Shown here one piece after another: positions 48,039 through 61,600 of a stretch of 64,000 nt of DNA. This stretch comes from Chamaea fasciata (lineage: Eukaryota; Chordata; Aves; Passeriformes; Sylviidae): positions 3,182,001 through 3,246,000 of the forward strand of contig JARCOQ010000012.1 in NCBI GenBank assembly GCA_029207755.1. Reading direction: 5' to 3'. A program made the translations under genes and the position numbers. Each line of letters opens with the position of its first letter. Position 1 is the stretch's first letter. The notes under the pieces were generated by a model. It did no database searches and was not told where the DNA came from. It saw nothing but the letters and a program-made list of their open reading frames with translations.

Positions 48039-51000
48039 AACTATGTAATCATAATGTCACATGGCTATGGAAGTTCCCATATTTAGATGTTTCAATTATT
48101 TTTCCTCTAAATGGGTACAATGAATTCAGGGACTCCTTAGGGCTTAGAGTGGGAAGATCAGTTCTTTCTCACCAAGGTGAAACACTGGCACAACACTTGA
48201 GATCAGGACAACCCATTTACTCCTATTTGTTTTGTCTACAAAATAGCTGGGGGAAGATTGTGATCCATTTTACAAGACTTACACAGTGTTAGGTTAATTA
48301 TCCCCAATCCTTGTAAAAAAGCTGTTTTACTTCAAAGAAACACAGCCCTGGCAGTTGATTTCCAGAGCCAGTGATTGCTGCTGCAAGTGTCATGGACATA
48401 TTAAGCTCCATTTGGTAAAAAAACTCCTCTGCAGTTGGTTTCCTTCCCCTCATCTTGGAAATAGAAACAGTCCTGTTATTGTTGGAAACCTTCCACTTTT
48501 CAGCTTGCTTGTGCATGCAGAGTGCAGACCATCAGTTATTTTCTTGAATTCAACAGTTACTTTTCTCCCTGTAATGTTTATCCATCCAATTTATTATTGA
48601 GTGTGAATTAGTGCTTCCCTGAACCTCATCTGGCAAGCCACAGTCTCCTTTTGCACAGTACACTTTCCACTTAGCTTCTCTTTTTTGAACTTTTTCCCAA
48701 GCTGATTTTTTTCCTTATGTAAGACTTGACCAGGTCTGTGTGAAGTCCAGAGGACTGGCAGTATTTTATGTGGAACATTGACACTCCTGAGTTTGAGAGG
48801 AGGCAGAGAAAGTGCTTGCCCTCACACTCTGTTCTCAGCTCTCATACTTTTGAATGAAATCTCACTGCTGTTGCTCCTGTGAATGAGATGAATCACTGAG
48901 ATGTTTCTAAAATCCCCAGCTTTATCTTCAGCCCCAAATAGATTTTTTCACCTGCTGTTTCCCTTGAAATACTAAAACAGTGAGGGGTGCTCGGATGCAG
49001 AACTCTGTCTTTTGAAATCTGAAATAGGCCTCCACTTCAAAACTTGACATAGCAAATTGAGTTTGAACATCAGAGAAGGTCATTAATTGCTTTACAGAAA
49101 TGAATGTAAGTGCAGCTCCGTAAACCCAAGGAGATGCAGAGAGGAACTAAGTGTCTTACTACTAAAAGATAATTAATTGTCTTTTGGTATTTCAGTAATT
49201 TTAACTGAAGAAATACAGTGGTATAACAGAGCCCACAGGTGGGATTTGGCTCATCTGGGTGTCCCAGACATCACGAGCAGCCAGATCACAGTAGTTCCAA
49301 TGCAGGTGCCACAGAGGCATCAGTGAGGCTGTGGTGGCTCAAAGCCTGATGGTGACATACCCCACTGGGTAAGAGGAGCCTCAGCTCTCCACGGTGCAGC
49401 TCTGGCGGCTCCAGTTATTCCAGGTAAGAGCGTGCAGCCAACAGGGCCAGGAGATGCCAGCCTTCCATATGCGGGCTTGTGAAAGAACCCACACATCTAC
49501 AGCAGTATTTGTAGGATAACAAACTCACTTGGTCACTCTCAACCAGACCTTCATTGTGCCACTGATCTCACTGGAGTGATGTCTGTTCATGCCAACTGAA
49601 AATATGATCCAGTTAAAAACCTGAAGAAAAAAATAGTAGCGTGTTTTAGCCAGTATTCTTATCCAAAATAAAAAACCTCTTCATTCTAATTTACTGCTGG
49701 TACTAATTCCATTTTGTGGACATACACATATCTCATTTGAGAGTAGAGACTATTTCTGCTTTAAGATGTCTTAAAATAGTGTCTTCTTAACCATGTCTCA
49801 GTACGAGGCAACCTTAAACTACAAATCAGAAGATCAAATTATTTAATTACATGCAATGAAAAAAATTGTTAGTTAATATAAGGCTTACAAATCAGGAAAT
49901 GTCTATGAAATGTGGGGAATAAGCAGCTGAGCCAAGCCAGCAGAGATATGACAGCGTTGGGAAAGAAACAAGTATGCACAAAAGAAAAAAATTTAGAAAG
50001 AGACCGCTACATGAAACAATAAAACATTCCTGTGTACCTTTCTCGTTTTGGCACACATTTTCTTTGTTGCCATGGCAATCACCTAAGTCTTTCCAGGCGT
50101 CCATTTCTGCACTGTAAAATGCAGATAATATTTTTACTGCATATGTTTCAGTAATGCATTTGCAAACCACTTTTATGGCAGGGGATGGATGGTGTCACAT
50201 AACTGTATATTGCTGCTAATTAGTTGGCTTATTACAGATTGGGTTAGATAACTGGTGTTCTTTGGCAGGTATCTCTTCAGTCTTTAGATTTCCTTTAGTA
50301 GCAGTATAAACTTAAACCACTGTAAACATAAATGCATTGATCCTTACCAGGAAAGGATTAAATTTTTCAAACCTGTTCTCAACTCTTTTCAGAATCTTCT
50401 TAACATTGGCTTCTTCAGGAAGATACTGGCTGGCCTTAGGATTATTCTAACAGCCACTTTGTATTTTATAAAAACCAATAACAGCATTGCTTATTTGGAT
50501 TGTCATGTTTATAGACCATTCCTCTCATGCAATTCACTTTACTGCTTCCAAAATTCATACTGCTTTGCCTGCTGGGCATTGTGTTTTCCTTAACCATAAA
50601 CATGCCTGCTAGTGCCAACCACTTAATTTTCAGAAGTGCAGGTTTCAGCAGACCTTGCAAACTGAACCTCGTTGTGAGGAGCCATCAGTTCTGTTACGCC
50701 TCAGCAATGGTTGTCAGAGGCACATGGGGAGGCACAGAGTGCCATGCCCAGCAGGCAGCTGGAGAAGATGGACAAAGCCTTGTCTCTGGGGAGACTTTGC
50801 CAGGCAGCCAGTCCATGTCTCCCATGGGACAGCAGTCAGCAGAGGAACACCAGAGCCACTGGACTGCAGAGACACTCTCCAGTCAGATGGCAAGAGGAGG
50901 AAAAAAAAATTTTCCTCCTTTTTTTCCTTTTCTTTTTGTGATTTTACATATATTGAGATATACCTGCACCTCAGCCATGCTCTCACCTGCGGGAACTTCC

Positions 51001-52883
51001 AGTCTACACATTGATTAACAGTAGGACTCTGAGTAATAATGGAAATTCAAGTTCATGCAGAGTGCTTGACTAAGATTGATCTACAATGGAAGAGCTGTTT
51101 ATTGATCACGTTCCCTTGGGGCTGGGAAGGCCCCTTCTTCACATACTCATCTCTCTGGGGAAAGGCCTTAAAAAAAACCAGGAAGCTTTTTTTTGAGATG
51201 GCTCAAAGGGTCAGGAGCATCAGAGGCATGAAACAAGGCTCGTGCAAGGTGTTCCTCAACTGACTGCAGAGCACAATAGGAACACAGCCCACAACAAAAT
51301 CTTTTGTATGTTCGGAGATAAACAATAGGCAGGCAGATTTTTCCAACAGATGTTGAAATTAAGAATGGCACTGTATAACAGAGTGAATGCTGGTTTTTGC
51401 ATTATTACTGTCAGAATTTTCACTGGCATCATTGCCATTACTGAATCCTCAACTTCCTGTCCCTCTAGAGCTGCTGACCACATCTTTGAAAGAATAGCTA
51501 AGATGCAGTGATTACATGTAAAGATGAAATTATGATAACACCAGATGCAGAATGCAACAGATGGTTAGGCACAATTATGTCAGGAAGAAGGCATGATTGA
51601 AGAGAATGAAAATCACTTGCATTAGTGATTTTGCATGATCATCGCACCTCTTCATTCACTGTAAACAAAACAAAATTAAATTTACTAATGATGCAACAGA
51701 ATGCAGCTGTTGGAGATGGGATATGTTGTTTCGATCTACATTTCTTTTCATCTCAGTTAAAATTTTGAACATGGCCATTTAAAAGCAATTCTGCTATAAT
51801 TTTGTGATAGTTCAAGTACTTTAGGTTCTTTTTTCCAGAGGACAGCTGTGTTGTTATCTTGACAACTAATGTGTAGTAATGACGGATTAAGGTCTTAAAA
51901 ATTAGCTAGTGAAGTGTGTCAGAAGAGAGATGAATTAGCCTGAAGTGATTTCTGACAAACCCTTGTCAGTGGGTTTCTGATTGTCTGAGCAGATGGTGGT
52001 TTGGGAAGTTGGAGCTGTCTCAGTGCAATCCCTCCAGTGCCAGTCAGAGCAGTGAAGAACAGACACTTCAGCCTGGGCAGGAGAAGCCAGAAGAAAGAAT
52101 GCAGGGTACGCTGGACTTGTGGATTTGCTTTTCTGGTGTGGACTCAGTTTTCTGCAATCTGCTTAGCAATTTGTGCATAATCACAATGATCTTACTGCAT
52201 GCTCCAGTAATGACACAACACATAGCTACATACACGCTCAAATGATAAAGCCAATTCTTCTTCTAACAAAATTCTTAAGATGCTCAGGAATTTTAAAAAT
52301 ATGCTGAAGGTCTTTCAGGAAAAAAAGTGTTTCAGACAAAATACAGTAAAGCAGGTACTGGAGTACATTCTAAGGTCTGTGGTTTATGAAACAATAGAAT
52401 ATGTGACCCAGTGATTCCAAACAACTGCAATCCATGCAATTAACATCTTGTTAATTTAGCTTGTATGAAAAAAAGGAGCTTTTTGTGGGCTTTTTTTTTT
52501 CAAAAACATTTTTTGGTTATTTAGCGAAATGTTTTAATTCAAATATGACAATGAAAGGATGCATTTTTACCTACATATACGATCTTTAAATTATAGCCAA
52601 ATAAATAAACAAAATAATTGTTAAGTAGTGTAAAATACAGTATTATTTCTCTTTTGAAAAAACTCTTTGTTTTTATCCAAACCAATTTCCTCTCTGGTGG
52701 CCCTTTAATTAGCTGCAAATCTTACCCTTCAAAACCAGACCCCTATTTATTTAAAAATACAAATGACAAATCTTAAATCATCTGAAGCCGCTGCGTTTTT
52801 TCCTTTGTACACATCCCCACTCTGGAACAGCGTCTGTAATGTAGAAGACATTCTACTGAGGTGGAAAATAGATCTTGGCCAGC
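48039..52883. other. Intergenic upstream of SHCBP1, no gene seen
   Basis: Mixed composition, only short open frames. Nothing recognised. Confidence 0.5.
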
Positions 52884-52977
52884 TAAAAAAATAAAATAAA
52901 ATAAAATAAAATAAAATAAAATAAAATAAAATAAAATAAAATAAAATAAAATAAAATAAAATAAAATAAAATAAAAT
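52884..52977. repeat. (AAAAT)n microsatellite
   Basis: About 17 nearly perfect AAAAT units after a short poly-A run. May be the expanded A-rich tail of an old retroelement; none is visible beside it. Confidence 0.95.
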
Positions 52978-54994
52978 TTATTCCAATTCTTAATGTTGTT
53001 TTTATGCTCTTTCTTTAGATAAACCCTTTTTGTTGGGAGGAAAGCAAAGCACTGTGTGCTGATGAGAATCATATAAATTTTTTTTTACTACACCCTTTTA
53101 GACCCTCTCCTCTTCTATCCTTGTTCTCTGAACAGGATAGCCGTTATGCTGTTCGAAATAAAGGGCAGCTTAAAAGCAAAGAGTATTCCTGAGGTGGAAA
53201 GCTCAGCCCCATCCATGGTAGGACAGTGGACCCAGCTGTGACTGGAACAAAGCTTGGTGGAAGCAAGCAATAAAAGTCCAATTAAAGCTGCATTAAAGCC
53301 CAGGCAGTAGAGGGTGGGCTAGTTCTCCCAGCTCCCAGGCAGTATTGCTGTGGTGTACTCAGCACCCGTCCCAGGAGCTGGTGGCACAGGGAAGCATGGA
53401 TGTGCCTAGCTGGGTGGGAAGTGCCTGGCAGTGTGGTGTTCCCAGGGCCTGAAAACAATTTCTTGTGTGTTCCTGATGGTGCTGATGAATAAAGGCTGAC
53501 TAATTTTGTCCACGCCTATCTCCTGTCTCAACTCACTAAATATGCAGCCTCCTGCTAGGCTGATAAAACTCCAGTATTCCAAATCTTGTTCACAAAAAGC
53601 ATCTCTTACAAACATCCTTCTCTTGGTATCAAGCATTCTGCAGCACTTGTAACCACACCCCTGGCACGTGCTTGTCACTGACTTTTTTCATCCCAGATTC
53701 CTCCCATTCATTTACTCCATTCCAAGTACAAAAATGCCGAGGTTCCCGTGCTGTCAGTGGCAACAGTACATCAGTCATCCCTACCACAGCCCCTGTGTGA
53801 CACACCAGCTCCTGTTTTCCTGCTGAAGTCTGGAGGAGTGAGCAGGCACTGAATACAGCAGATGACCTGAAAAGCCTTCACAGGAATATCAATATGCTTC
53901 TAACAAATGTGCCCAGTGAGAGATCCTGCTTTTGGCAAGGCAGCAGACAGACTCCTCTCAAGAGCTGCCAAGAAATGGCACAGTCCTAATTCCCCGTATC
54001 ACAAAAAGGTGTTGCTGTCCAAGAGTTAACACTGGTACTGAGCCAGATCTTTCACCTCTGAGAAGATAAGGCTGAGAGGGGCTGGGAGAGACCGTGTTTT
54101 TGTTCAGAGCTCTGCTGCTGATAATAGGAAGATAACAGCAAGTGGTTTTCTCTAACTGTATCAAACAAACCTGCTCTCAAATGGAATATCCCATATTTAC
54201 ATGCATTTACTTTCTATATGCCTCGTCCATCCTGATCTGTAGCTATTTCCTTGAGTTTATCAAACATTGTTCTTTATGGAACTCTGCTAATACCAACACA
54301 CAGCTTGGCTTTTCAATTTATATAATAGATGAACATGAAATGTCCCAGATATTGCACTGGAAAGATTGAAAGGAGTTACTGTAATTGTCATTTGTCCAAT
54401 TAGCCTGGTGAAAACTACTTGTCACAACTCCTTGCCAGAATAGATACATACTTGGGAATGATAAAAACCAGCAGCTCTTAATAAAAGGCCAGGACCTAAG
54501 CTGGTTATTTTCAGTGCAAAGCCACTCACATTGAGCTGTTGTATTGCATTGTACTGCATGGGAACCAAAAAGTCCTCCAGAAACTTGCACAGCCAGGACA
54601 AAACTCAAGGATAAAGCATAAAAGTGGGGGCTGAAAGACCAAAACAGTAGCAGAAATCCAAGCAGAAGCAATGAGTTTTAAGAGAGGCCAGAAAATGCAT
54701 TTCAGGTGTGTCTGTATATATGCATAAAACATCCACAGAGAAACTTACTCAGTCTAGGAAAAGACAACGTGAAGTCAGTAATAGGGCAGACTATAGCTGC
54801 ACCCCAAAAAAGCACAAGTGATACAAAACCCCTCTCCTAGGTACTACAAAGAAAAATACAGCAAATATTTTACCTGTGACTAGAAAAAGAACTGACTTCT
54901 AGGGAAATCAGCTTAGCCTAAATACTGTAGATATATGGTATGTTCTTACACTTTACTCATGATGTTATTCATTTCAGCTTTCTTAGGCCATGGA

Positions 54995-55090
54995 TGTAAA
55001 TAACAAAATATAATGAAATATAATAAATACAATAAATATAAATAATACAATATAATATAATTTTATATATATTACTATAATATAATAATA
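54995..55090. repeat. AT-rich degenerate repeat
   Basis: AATATAATGAAATATAATAA-like units running into TATAATATAATAATATC. Low complexity, just 5' of the second LTR fragment. Confidence 0.8.
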
Positions 55091-55152
55091 TCTTACTCTG
55101 AAGTAAGAAGCCTCAGCCTGGCACCACTTCTCTCTTCTCAAGCATCTCCCTT

Positions 55153-55250
55153 CTGATGCCCAAAAGCTAGGCTGGAAATAAATCCCCACAAAGCAGCATC
55201 TATAGAGCAGGTATTTTGCACTGTGCTTGCATCTCCCCAGTTTGGGGGTC
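55153..55250 (+). mobile_element. ERV LTR fragment (R/U5-like), copy 2
   Basis: The first 38 bases are identical to 34504-34541, and the next 24 differ at only four sites. Contains the AATAAA. The extent past 55250 is unknown; an open frame on the opposite strand (55252-55518) is not recognised. Confidence 0.6.
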
Positions 55251-55534
55251 CTCAGAGGTCTTTGATGAAGGCTTCCAAAATCTTCTCCACATCTGAACTT
55301 TTCAACTTGGTGTTTGGAGCATGCACAGTTATGGTGTTCCTTGGTCTGTCTGGTCCTAACCAGCCTAAATTCTTTGTTTTGCAGTTAATTGGCTTTGTAC
55401 TTGCTAATTTCTCATTAGTACTATACTCATCTATCTCTAAAGCCATCCACCTGGTGAGTTTTTTCTTCTTTTTTTGTCTATTCAGCATCAAGCAATTAGG
55501 TAACCATAAACTAGCCATTACATTGTATAGGAAG

Positions 55535-55680
55535 TTATTTATATCAAGTTATATAGGTATAAAAAGCTATGATTCAGGTTATATAGGTATCAGATTATAT
55601 AGATATATATAACATCATGATCTAAGTTATACTGATATCAGGTTATATAGATATCTTATAACTCAAGCTATATAAACACC
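55535..55680. repeat. Degenerate 16-30 bp tandem repeat (GTTATATAGATATCA-like)
   Basis: AGTTATATAGGTAT, GGTTATATAGGTATCAG, GGTTATATAGATATC and GCTATATAAACACC recur with spacers. Diverged AT-rich minisatellite. Confidence 0.65.
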
Positions 55681-58600
55681 TTGTAACTTTGATCTAACTT
55701 ACAGAGGCATCACTCCAAAGCAGCTACTCAGCATGGCCCTTGTTGCAGGCTTAACACCTTTAACAGTTACTGCAGAGCCATGAACTTCAAGTGTAACTGA
55801 GAACTTAAAAGCGCAAATACCAGCTCAGAACATGGAAAGCTTGCCCAAATTATTTCTTTGCATAGTTTGTTGGTTTTTAAGAGGAATCCTGGTCTGATAA
55901 GGTTATCTGGGGAGAGAGGCAGATCCTTCAAAACATGAAGGTTTTGTTGCAACCAAAACAGATGGAGACACACAGCCCACAGAAGCAGCAGCTGGAAAAG
56001 GCAGCTGCTCATTCAAAGCAGGCAGTGGCTCTTCTGGTTTTAGGTAGTCTTGTTAGCAAACTGGAACAGGAGTGAACACTGCTCAGGATGTGGTGATGAA
56101 TGTGCTATTCTGCTGCCTCTGCAGCTGAGAAAAACACAAGCTGTTCAGGGAGCATCCCTCCTGACACTGGCTTAGGAGCAAAGTCTGTGTGGCATTTTAA
56201 ATAAGAAAATGAAGCTGCTATCAGCATTTCAAATCATGAGAGTTAGTGAAAGCAAAGACTATGGCCTCAGGGAACAAAACAACCCTTATTTTTCTTAGTT
56301 TCATGTCACAGATGACTATGTAGAAAAATATTTTAAGATGACACCTTCCGGTTGGTCTTATATCACTGACGTACTGATTGTCAAGAATCCCATCCATTGT
56401 GCATCTCTGCCTCTAGGAAAAGTTCCTGTGCAGCCTCAAACTCTGCATGATGACCAAAGAAGAAAATCCTAGGAGGAAAAAAACCAACAAAACCCAACAA
56501 ACCAAAAGGTGCAGAAGAGACACACAGGCAACTTTCCACAGATGTTGGTGTGTTTCATAGGAAGGCAATGGGAGCGTTTTCTTATGAAGTAGATCCTTCT
56601 TAGCCAATAACCTCTTATTGTTTAAGTGTTCCCATTAAGGCTAGTCTCAAAAGGGTGGTCACAGCCTGAACAGATGCATCAGAGCTTGATTCCAACTGCA
56701 AGGAGCCCATGAAAACAAACACAGGTGATGAAGAGAAAAATGCCAATAATATCTATCATTAGCAATTGCAATATCATTTCTCCTTTACTGTAGTGTCACC
56801 TCTCAGAAAAACCAGCATGGATCATCCATGATCAACGTAGGGGCTAACACCTTTGAGTATCTGAGAAATGTTAAATCCTCTTCACCTAGAAATTTTCACA
56901 AAAATTCTTCACCCTGTCCACGGAATAAATAAAGCTATTGCTACATCAGAGAAAATCTGAAGGTTGATCTGGTGGAAGAAAACTCATTAGTCTCTATGAT
57001 GAGATGACAAGTTCACCACATAGCTAGAAATGCAGCACCTGTGTTTCCACTCCATTTCAATTACATTCTTTGTACAAATACCAAAACCGAACTCATCATC
57101 AAAGACCGAGTATCAAATTTTAATACTGCAGATTTTTTTAATCATCTTTCTTACAAGCAAGATGAGAAATTAATTTGATGAATCTACACTGTGTCCCATC
57201 AGCCAGACATGGATGGGTGAGTATGTACAGTAACTTCAGGCATCTAATTCAGGTTCCAGTGTTCAAAGCCAAGGTCACTCTGGATAGTCTTTGGGAAGCA
57301 CAGACCCCAAACGTTGGTGTCTTGATTAACCCTGGGAGGCACCTACTCTATAAACTCAGGAGAATCTGGTAATTTACACCAATACCCCAAAAGACATGTA
57401 ATTCACTAAAAATTTAGACTGGGATGTGAAGCTTCATGAAAAAGTGCAGAAAAGTCTCATTGATTTCTACAAATCCCAGATCAATTTCTTCTTCTGACCA
57501 CCTCCTAAATATTTCATGGTCAGAACCAAATATTCCACTGTAATCTGGGGTTTGACTCTCATAGACAGCATACACAGGTTGTTGTGGCGACAAATTGAAA
57601 GCTACAAAAATGCAGAGCAAGGTCAGAAGCTGTTTTTTTTATGAGTCAGACATAATACACACACATTGAAATCCTTGAATTTCTTGATTGAAAAGTCAAA
57701 GCTTTTGTGAAAGGCTTTGTGAGAAAACATTCATTTTTTCATAAACAAGGTGATGTCACTTGGAATATGAAAGGAAATATAAATTAAATCACAAGTTAAA
57801 TCAAAATGTTAATAGTAACAGCTGAAGGAAGATAAAAGGGGATGGATGGAATTCCCATCCCTAAACTGGCACTGAAAGCTTGTTCAATGACTATAAAATA
57901 CAGTGCAAATCTGAGTGCAAGACAATCCCCCTGACAATAATTACCGGGTCCTGGTATTAACAAGAAAAGGGCATTTTTATCATTACAGATATACCTAGCA
58001 GAAATGTTATTACCCATTAAAGTCCCCCATTATTCTTCTGTCAGTTACCATCTGTTAATGAAGTCTTCATGATCTGATAGCTCATTCTGTAATTGTCACC
58101 CTGTGCCAGTCTCTGGTTCGCAGCACACTGTGAGCAGAGCCTTCATATATTAAACATTTCATGAGCTGAGTTTTCCAGGCTTCACCTCTGACGTGATCTT
58201 TATCTCCTCCCCCAGTGACATCCTCCTATGCAGCCAGCCCAGGGCTTCAGAGAATCCTTTGTGGACTGATAATTTACAGACTTCTGTGCTATTCTGACAG
58301 TGGAAGAGTATCCTTATGATCAAGCATTTCTTTGGGACTTTGTAAGTCTCCTGTGAGACGCATCAACTCGAATGTTTGTCATTCAGAGGTACTTTTTACA
58401 ATTTAATGCTAATTATCCTGCCATTCCTCAACCCTCTCTCCAGAGCAGTTTTTAAGTTTCCATAGATACCAGCTCTGTAGCTCTGTTAAATAGCACCCTT
58501 TCAGAAAATTTTATTTTTTCCCCTCAAGAAAAGACTTCTTATACCTAGAAGCCTGTACAACTACATTTATGTTTTAACACCTCCTATGCACTCTGATGCC

Positions 58601-61600
58601 TCTCAGATGCTCCTCTCCCTGTGTGATATTCCCATCTCTGCACAGAGTCAGGTGCTTTGAGTGTGTGTGGCATTCTAATAAAAGGTCCACAAATATTCAG
58701 CACACTGAGAGGGAAGCCACAAAAGCTACCCAAAAGGAAACTCTCAAAGAAACATATTTTAATTACTTCTTTTCTCAATTTTAGATGGCAAAATCTCCTT
58801 TGCAAGGAGTTGTGTATATGCTGGAATTCTACAATTAGAGCATTCTCCCGGGGGATAAAAGACATGGAGTCATTAATCAAAAACCAAAGCAGGTGTCCAA
58901 ATAACCAGGTTGCAATTTCCTCTTCCCCCACTCTCCCAGCAACGGCTGACACTGCAGCACCTTTAGAGATTTGAGGAACTCAAACTCAGTTTTCTCCTCA
59001 GTCTTTCAGCTTCCATCCTAAACACATGAATGAAGAGAGGGCTAAAAGGTTCTAGCTCTGCCATATCACTGAAGGAAACATGAGCCCCAGACACACTGCA
59101 GTATGACCAAATTTCATCTATGTAACTCTTTGCCTTTTCAGCTTTGAATGGTCTGTGCACTGCCTTCCAACACAAATGGCTAATTTCTGATACTCTCTTT
59201 TGAATTTTATAAAATGTTTCTGATGTCCTTTCCTCCAACACACCAGGTATCTCATTTTAGTACCTTATGAATGAGTGTTTTCAGAATTTATGTTCCTTTA
59301 TTATTTAATCTTCCATTGTCCTACTAGATGCAGGCTGCTCTCAACAGCAAAGCCCTAATTATGTTTCCCTTTGATGCAAGAATTCATCGTCTGGCTCTGG
59401 TTATGATCAAGGCTGAGATTTGGAAAACCAAGGGCTAATAGAAGAACATCCAAACCAGATCAGGATCAGTGACTTAAATCCTGTCTCCCACAGGATGCTT
59501 TGCCAGGAAAAGAGCATGAGAACAAAGCAATCGTATAATGAAACTTCCCCAGAACACCCCCCCGAGTCTCCAAGGATTTGCAGCACAGGAAATTCTTGAG
59601 AATGTACTTGCAGGTTTGTGTGTACCTACCCTCAATGGATAAATCTGTGGTCAGAATTTACATGAACTTTCAGTATCCACTATGCCCAGTGATTTCTGGT
59701 ACAGATAAAATGCCTGTTTAGCGATGCTGGGGAGAATATTGTGAGTTTGTGCTAATTATCAGCTTGCCATGGAAACACTTTCCTGGCTGGGGCCAGGGGA
59801 GATACGGAGAGCTGATGTGCTTCCAGCTTAGTCCCTGGGAATGCTGGACCAGCAGCAGATACAGAAAACAGCCATGCCTCCAGCTTATTCCTGGGGAATG
59901 CCATCTGCTGGTGGAAAAGAACACGTTGTGCAAATACATTCAAATGCCAGGAACACTGTTTGCCTAGAATTTGAGTATCACTCTGGCTGGAATTGCCAGA
60001 TTAGCAGGATTATGTATCTGGACATTATCGGTGCAAATGAAAGAGGTGACGAGCCAGGGGGAAAAGGAACTTTTCTAAGGATTAAGAAAAAAGGAACTAA
60101 AAATGTGAAATTAACCACAGTCTGGGTACCTCTGATTTTACAATTTTTTACAATATTAGGAGATATTTTTGGAAGTCTGTCCAGCCCTCACTGAGTGTAA
60201 CCAGAGAACATTTGGTCTTCTGTAATGTACTTGCAGCCAAGAGACAAAATCGGGATGACATCCTTTGGTGCTGGCAGCATGAATGAAATTGCCTAAGTGA
60301 AATACTGACGCATCAAGTATCCAGAATAGGAAGCACACCAATGCCAAACATGCCAGACTGCTGAATTGGTAATAAAAGGTACCAGGAATAACAGGTGAAA
60401 CTGCTGAATGAATCCAGAAGGAGCAAAAGCAAATAAAGCTACCTGTAATGCCTGTATTTTGTTACCACGCTTCTCAGTGCTAATAAAATTCTGGTGTAAC
60501 CTGAAGACAACTGCCTATGGGATGACTATTTCTATTTATTGCAGCCCAATTATCCAAGTCCATTGGTTAAATCATATTTGAAATCTCTCATCTGTTTTCA
60601 TCAAACTCACAAGTCTTACTTCTTGAGAAATTTTTATTAAAACACAAAAGCCAGACATGGGGCGGATCTCAGGCCCATGATGTCTGGATGAATTTCCACG
60701 GAGTGGGACATGGCAATCATGTCATGGCCTCCCCTGAACTGCACAACCCAGAGCACACCCCACTCACCCCAGCCTGGCCCTCTCACCTCCCTGGTTCTGC
60801 CTCCTCATCACATGTGAGCACAGCAGGGTTCATTAAGCAGCAAGTCACACTGGAAGAGGATGGAAACCAGTTTCTTGATGTCTGCTCAGGCCGTGCTGCC
60901 TCTCCTCAAGAACCAAAGGGGTTGCAGTCTGCTCTCTTTGTGCCAGAGCCATTCCCTTCCACGTGCCTTAAAGCCAGGTTGGAATAACTACACCACCTGC
61001 TGCTCCTGACACCTGCACCAAAGACCCCACATCCCTCACAGGACTAAGGTCTAGTGGATGTTTCCTTACTGAAGAAAAGGAAATGCCTCCTCAGCAAAGG
61101 GTAGGTAACACTGTGAACTCTGAAGCAGATGCCCTTCCACTGGCACTGATCAAACAGTTGACTTTTCTCTGCATGTGTGAGAACAAGAAGAAAATGTGAA
61201 CTGCATCATATGAAGGAAGACTTCTACAAAACATTAAAAGAAGTGAAGGGAGCCAGTAGAAAAGCAAAACCCTGGCTGGCAAAGGGTATAAGGCTAATAG
61301 GAAAGGCTCATGGCAGAATATAGTTTTCCCCATTCATTTAACTAGGATCAGCTCCAACAGCATGATTTGCTTTCCCAGGTGATAAGGCCTTGTAGACATT
61401 TTCTCAGAGAGTCTAAAAATCATTCCTCTTTTCCTGGCCAAAATACCCATCACTCATAGCAACAGGATCATTGACAACAACATCTAAATATAAAATGGGG
61501 CTATTAATAAGCAAATATTTTGACAAGATGAGCAAAACTACTAATGCATAGGTTTTTTTTAAAGAAGTGAAAGTTCCAGCTATGGCATCCCACTCTTGAA

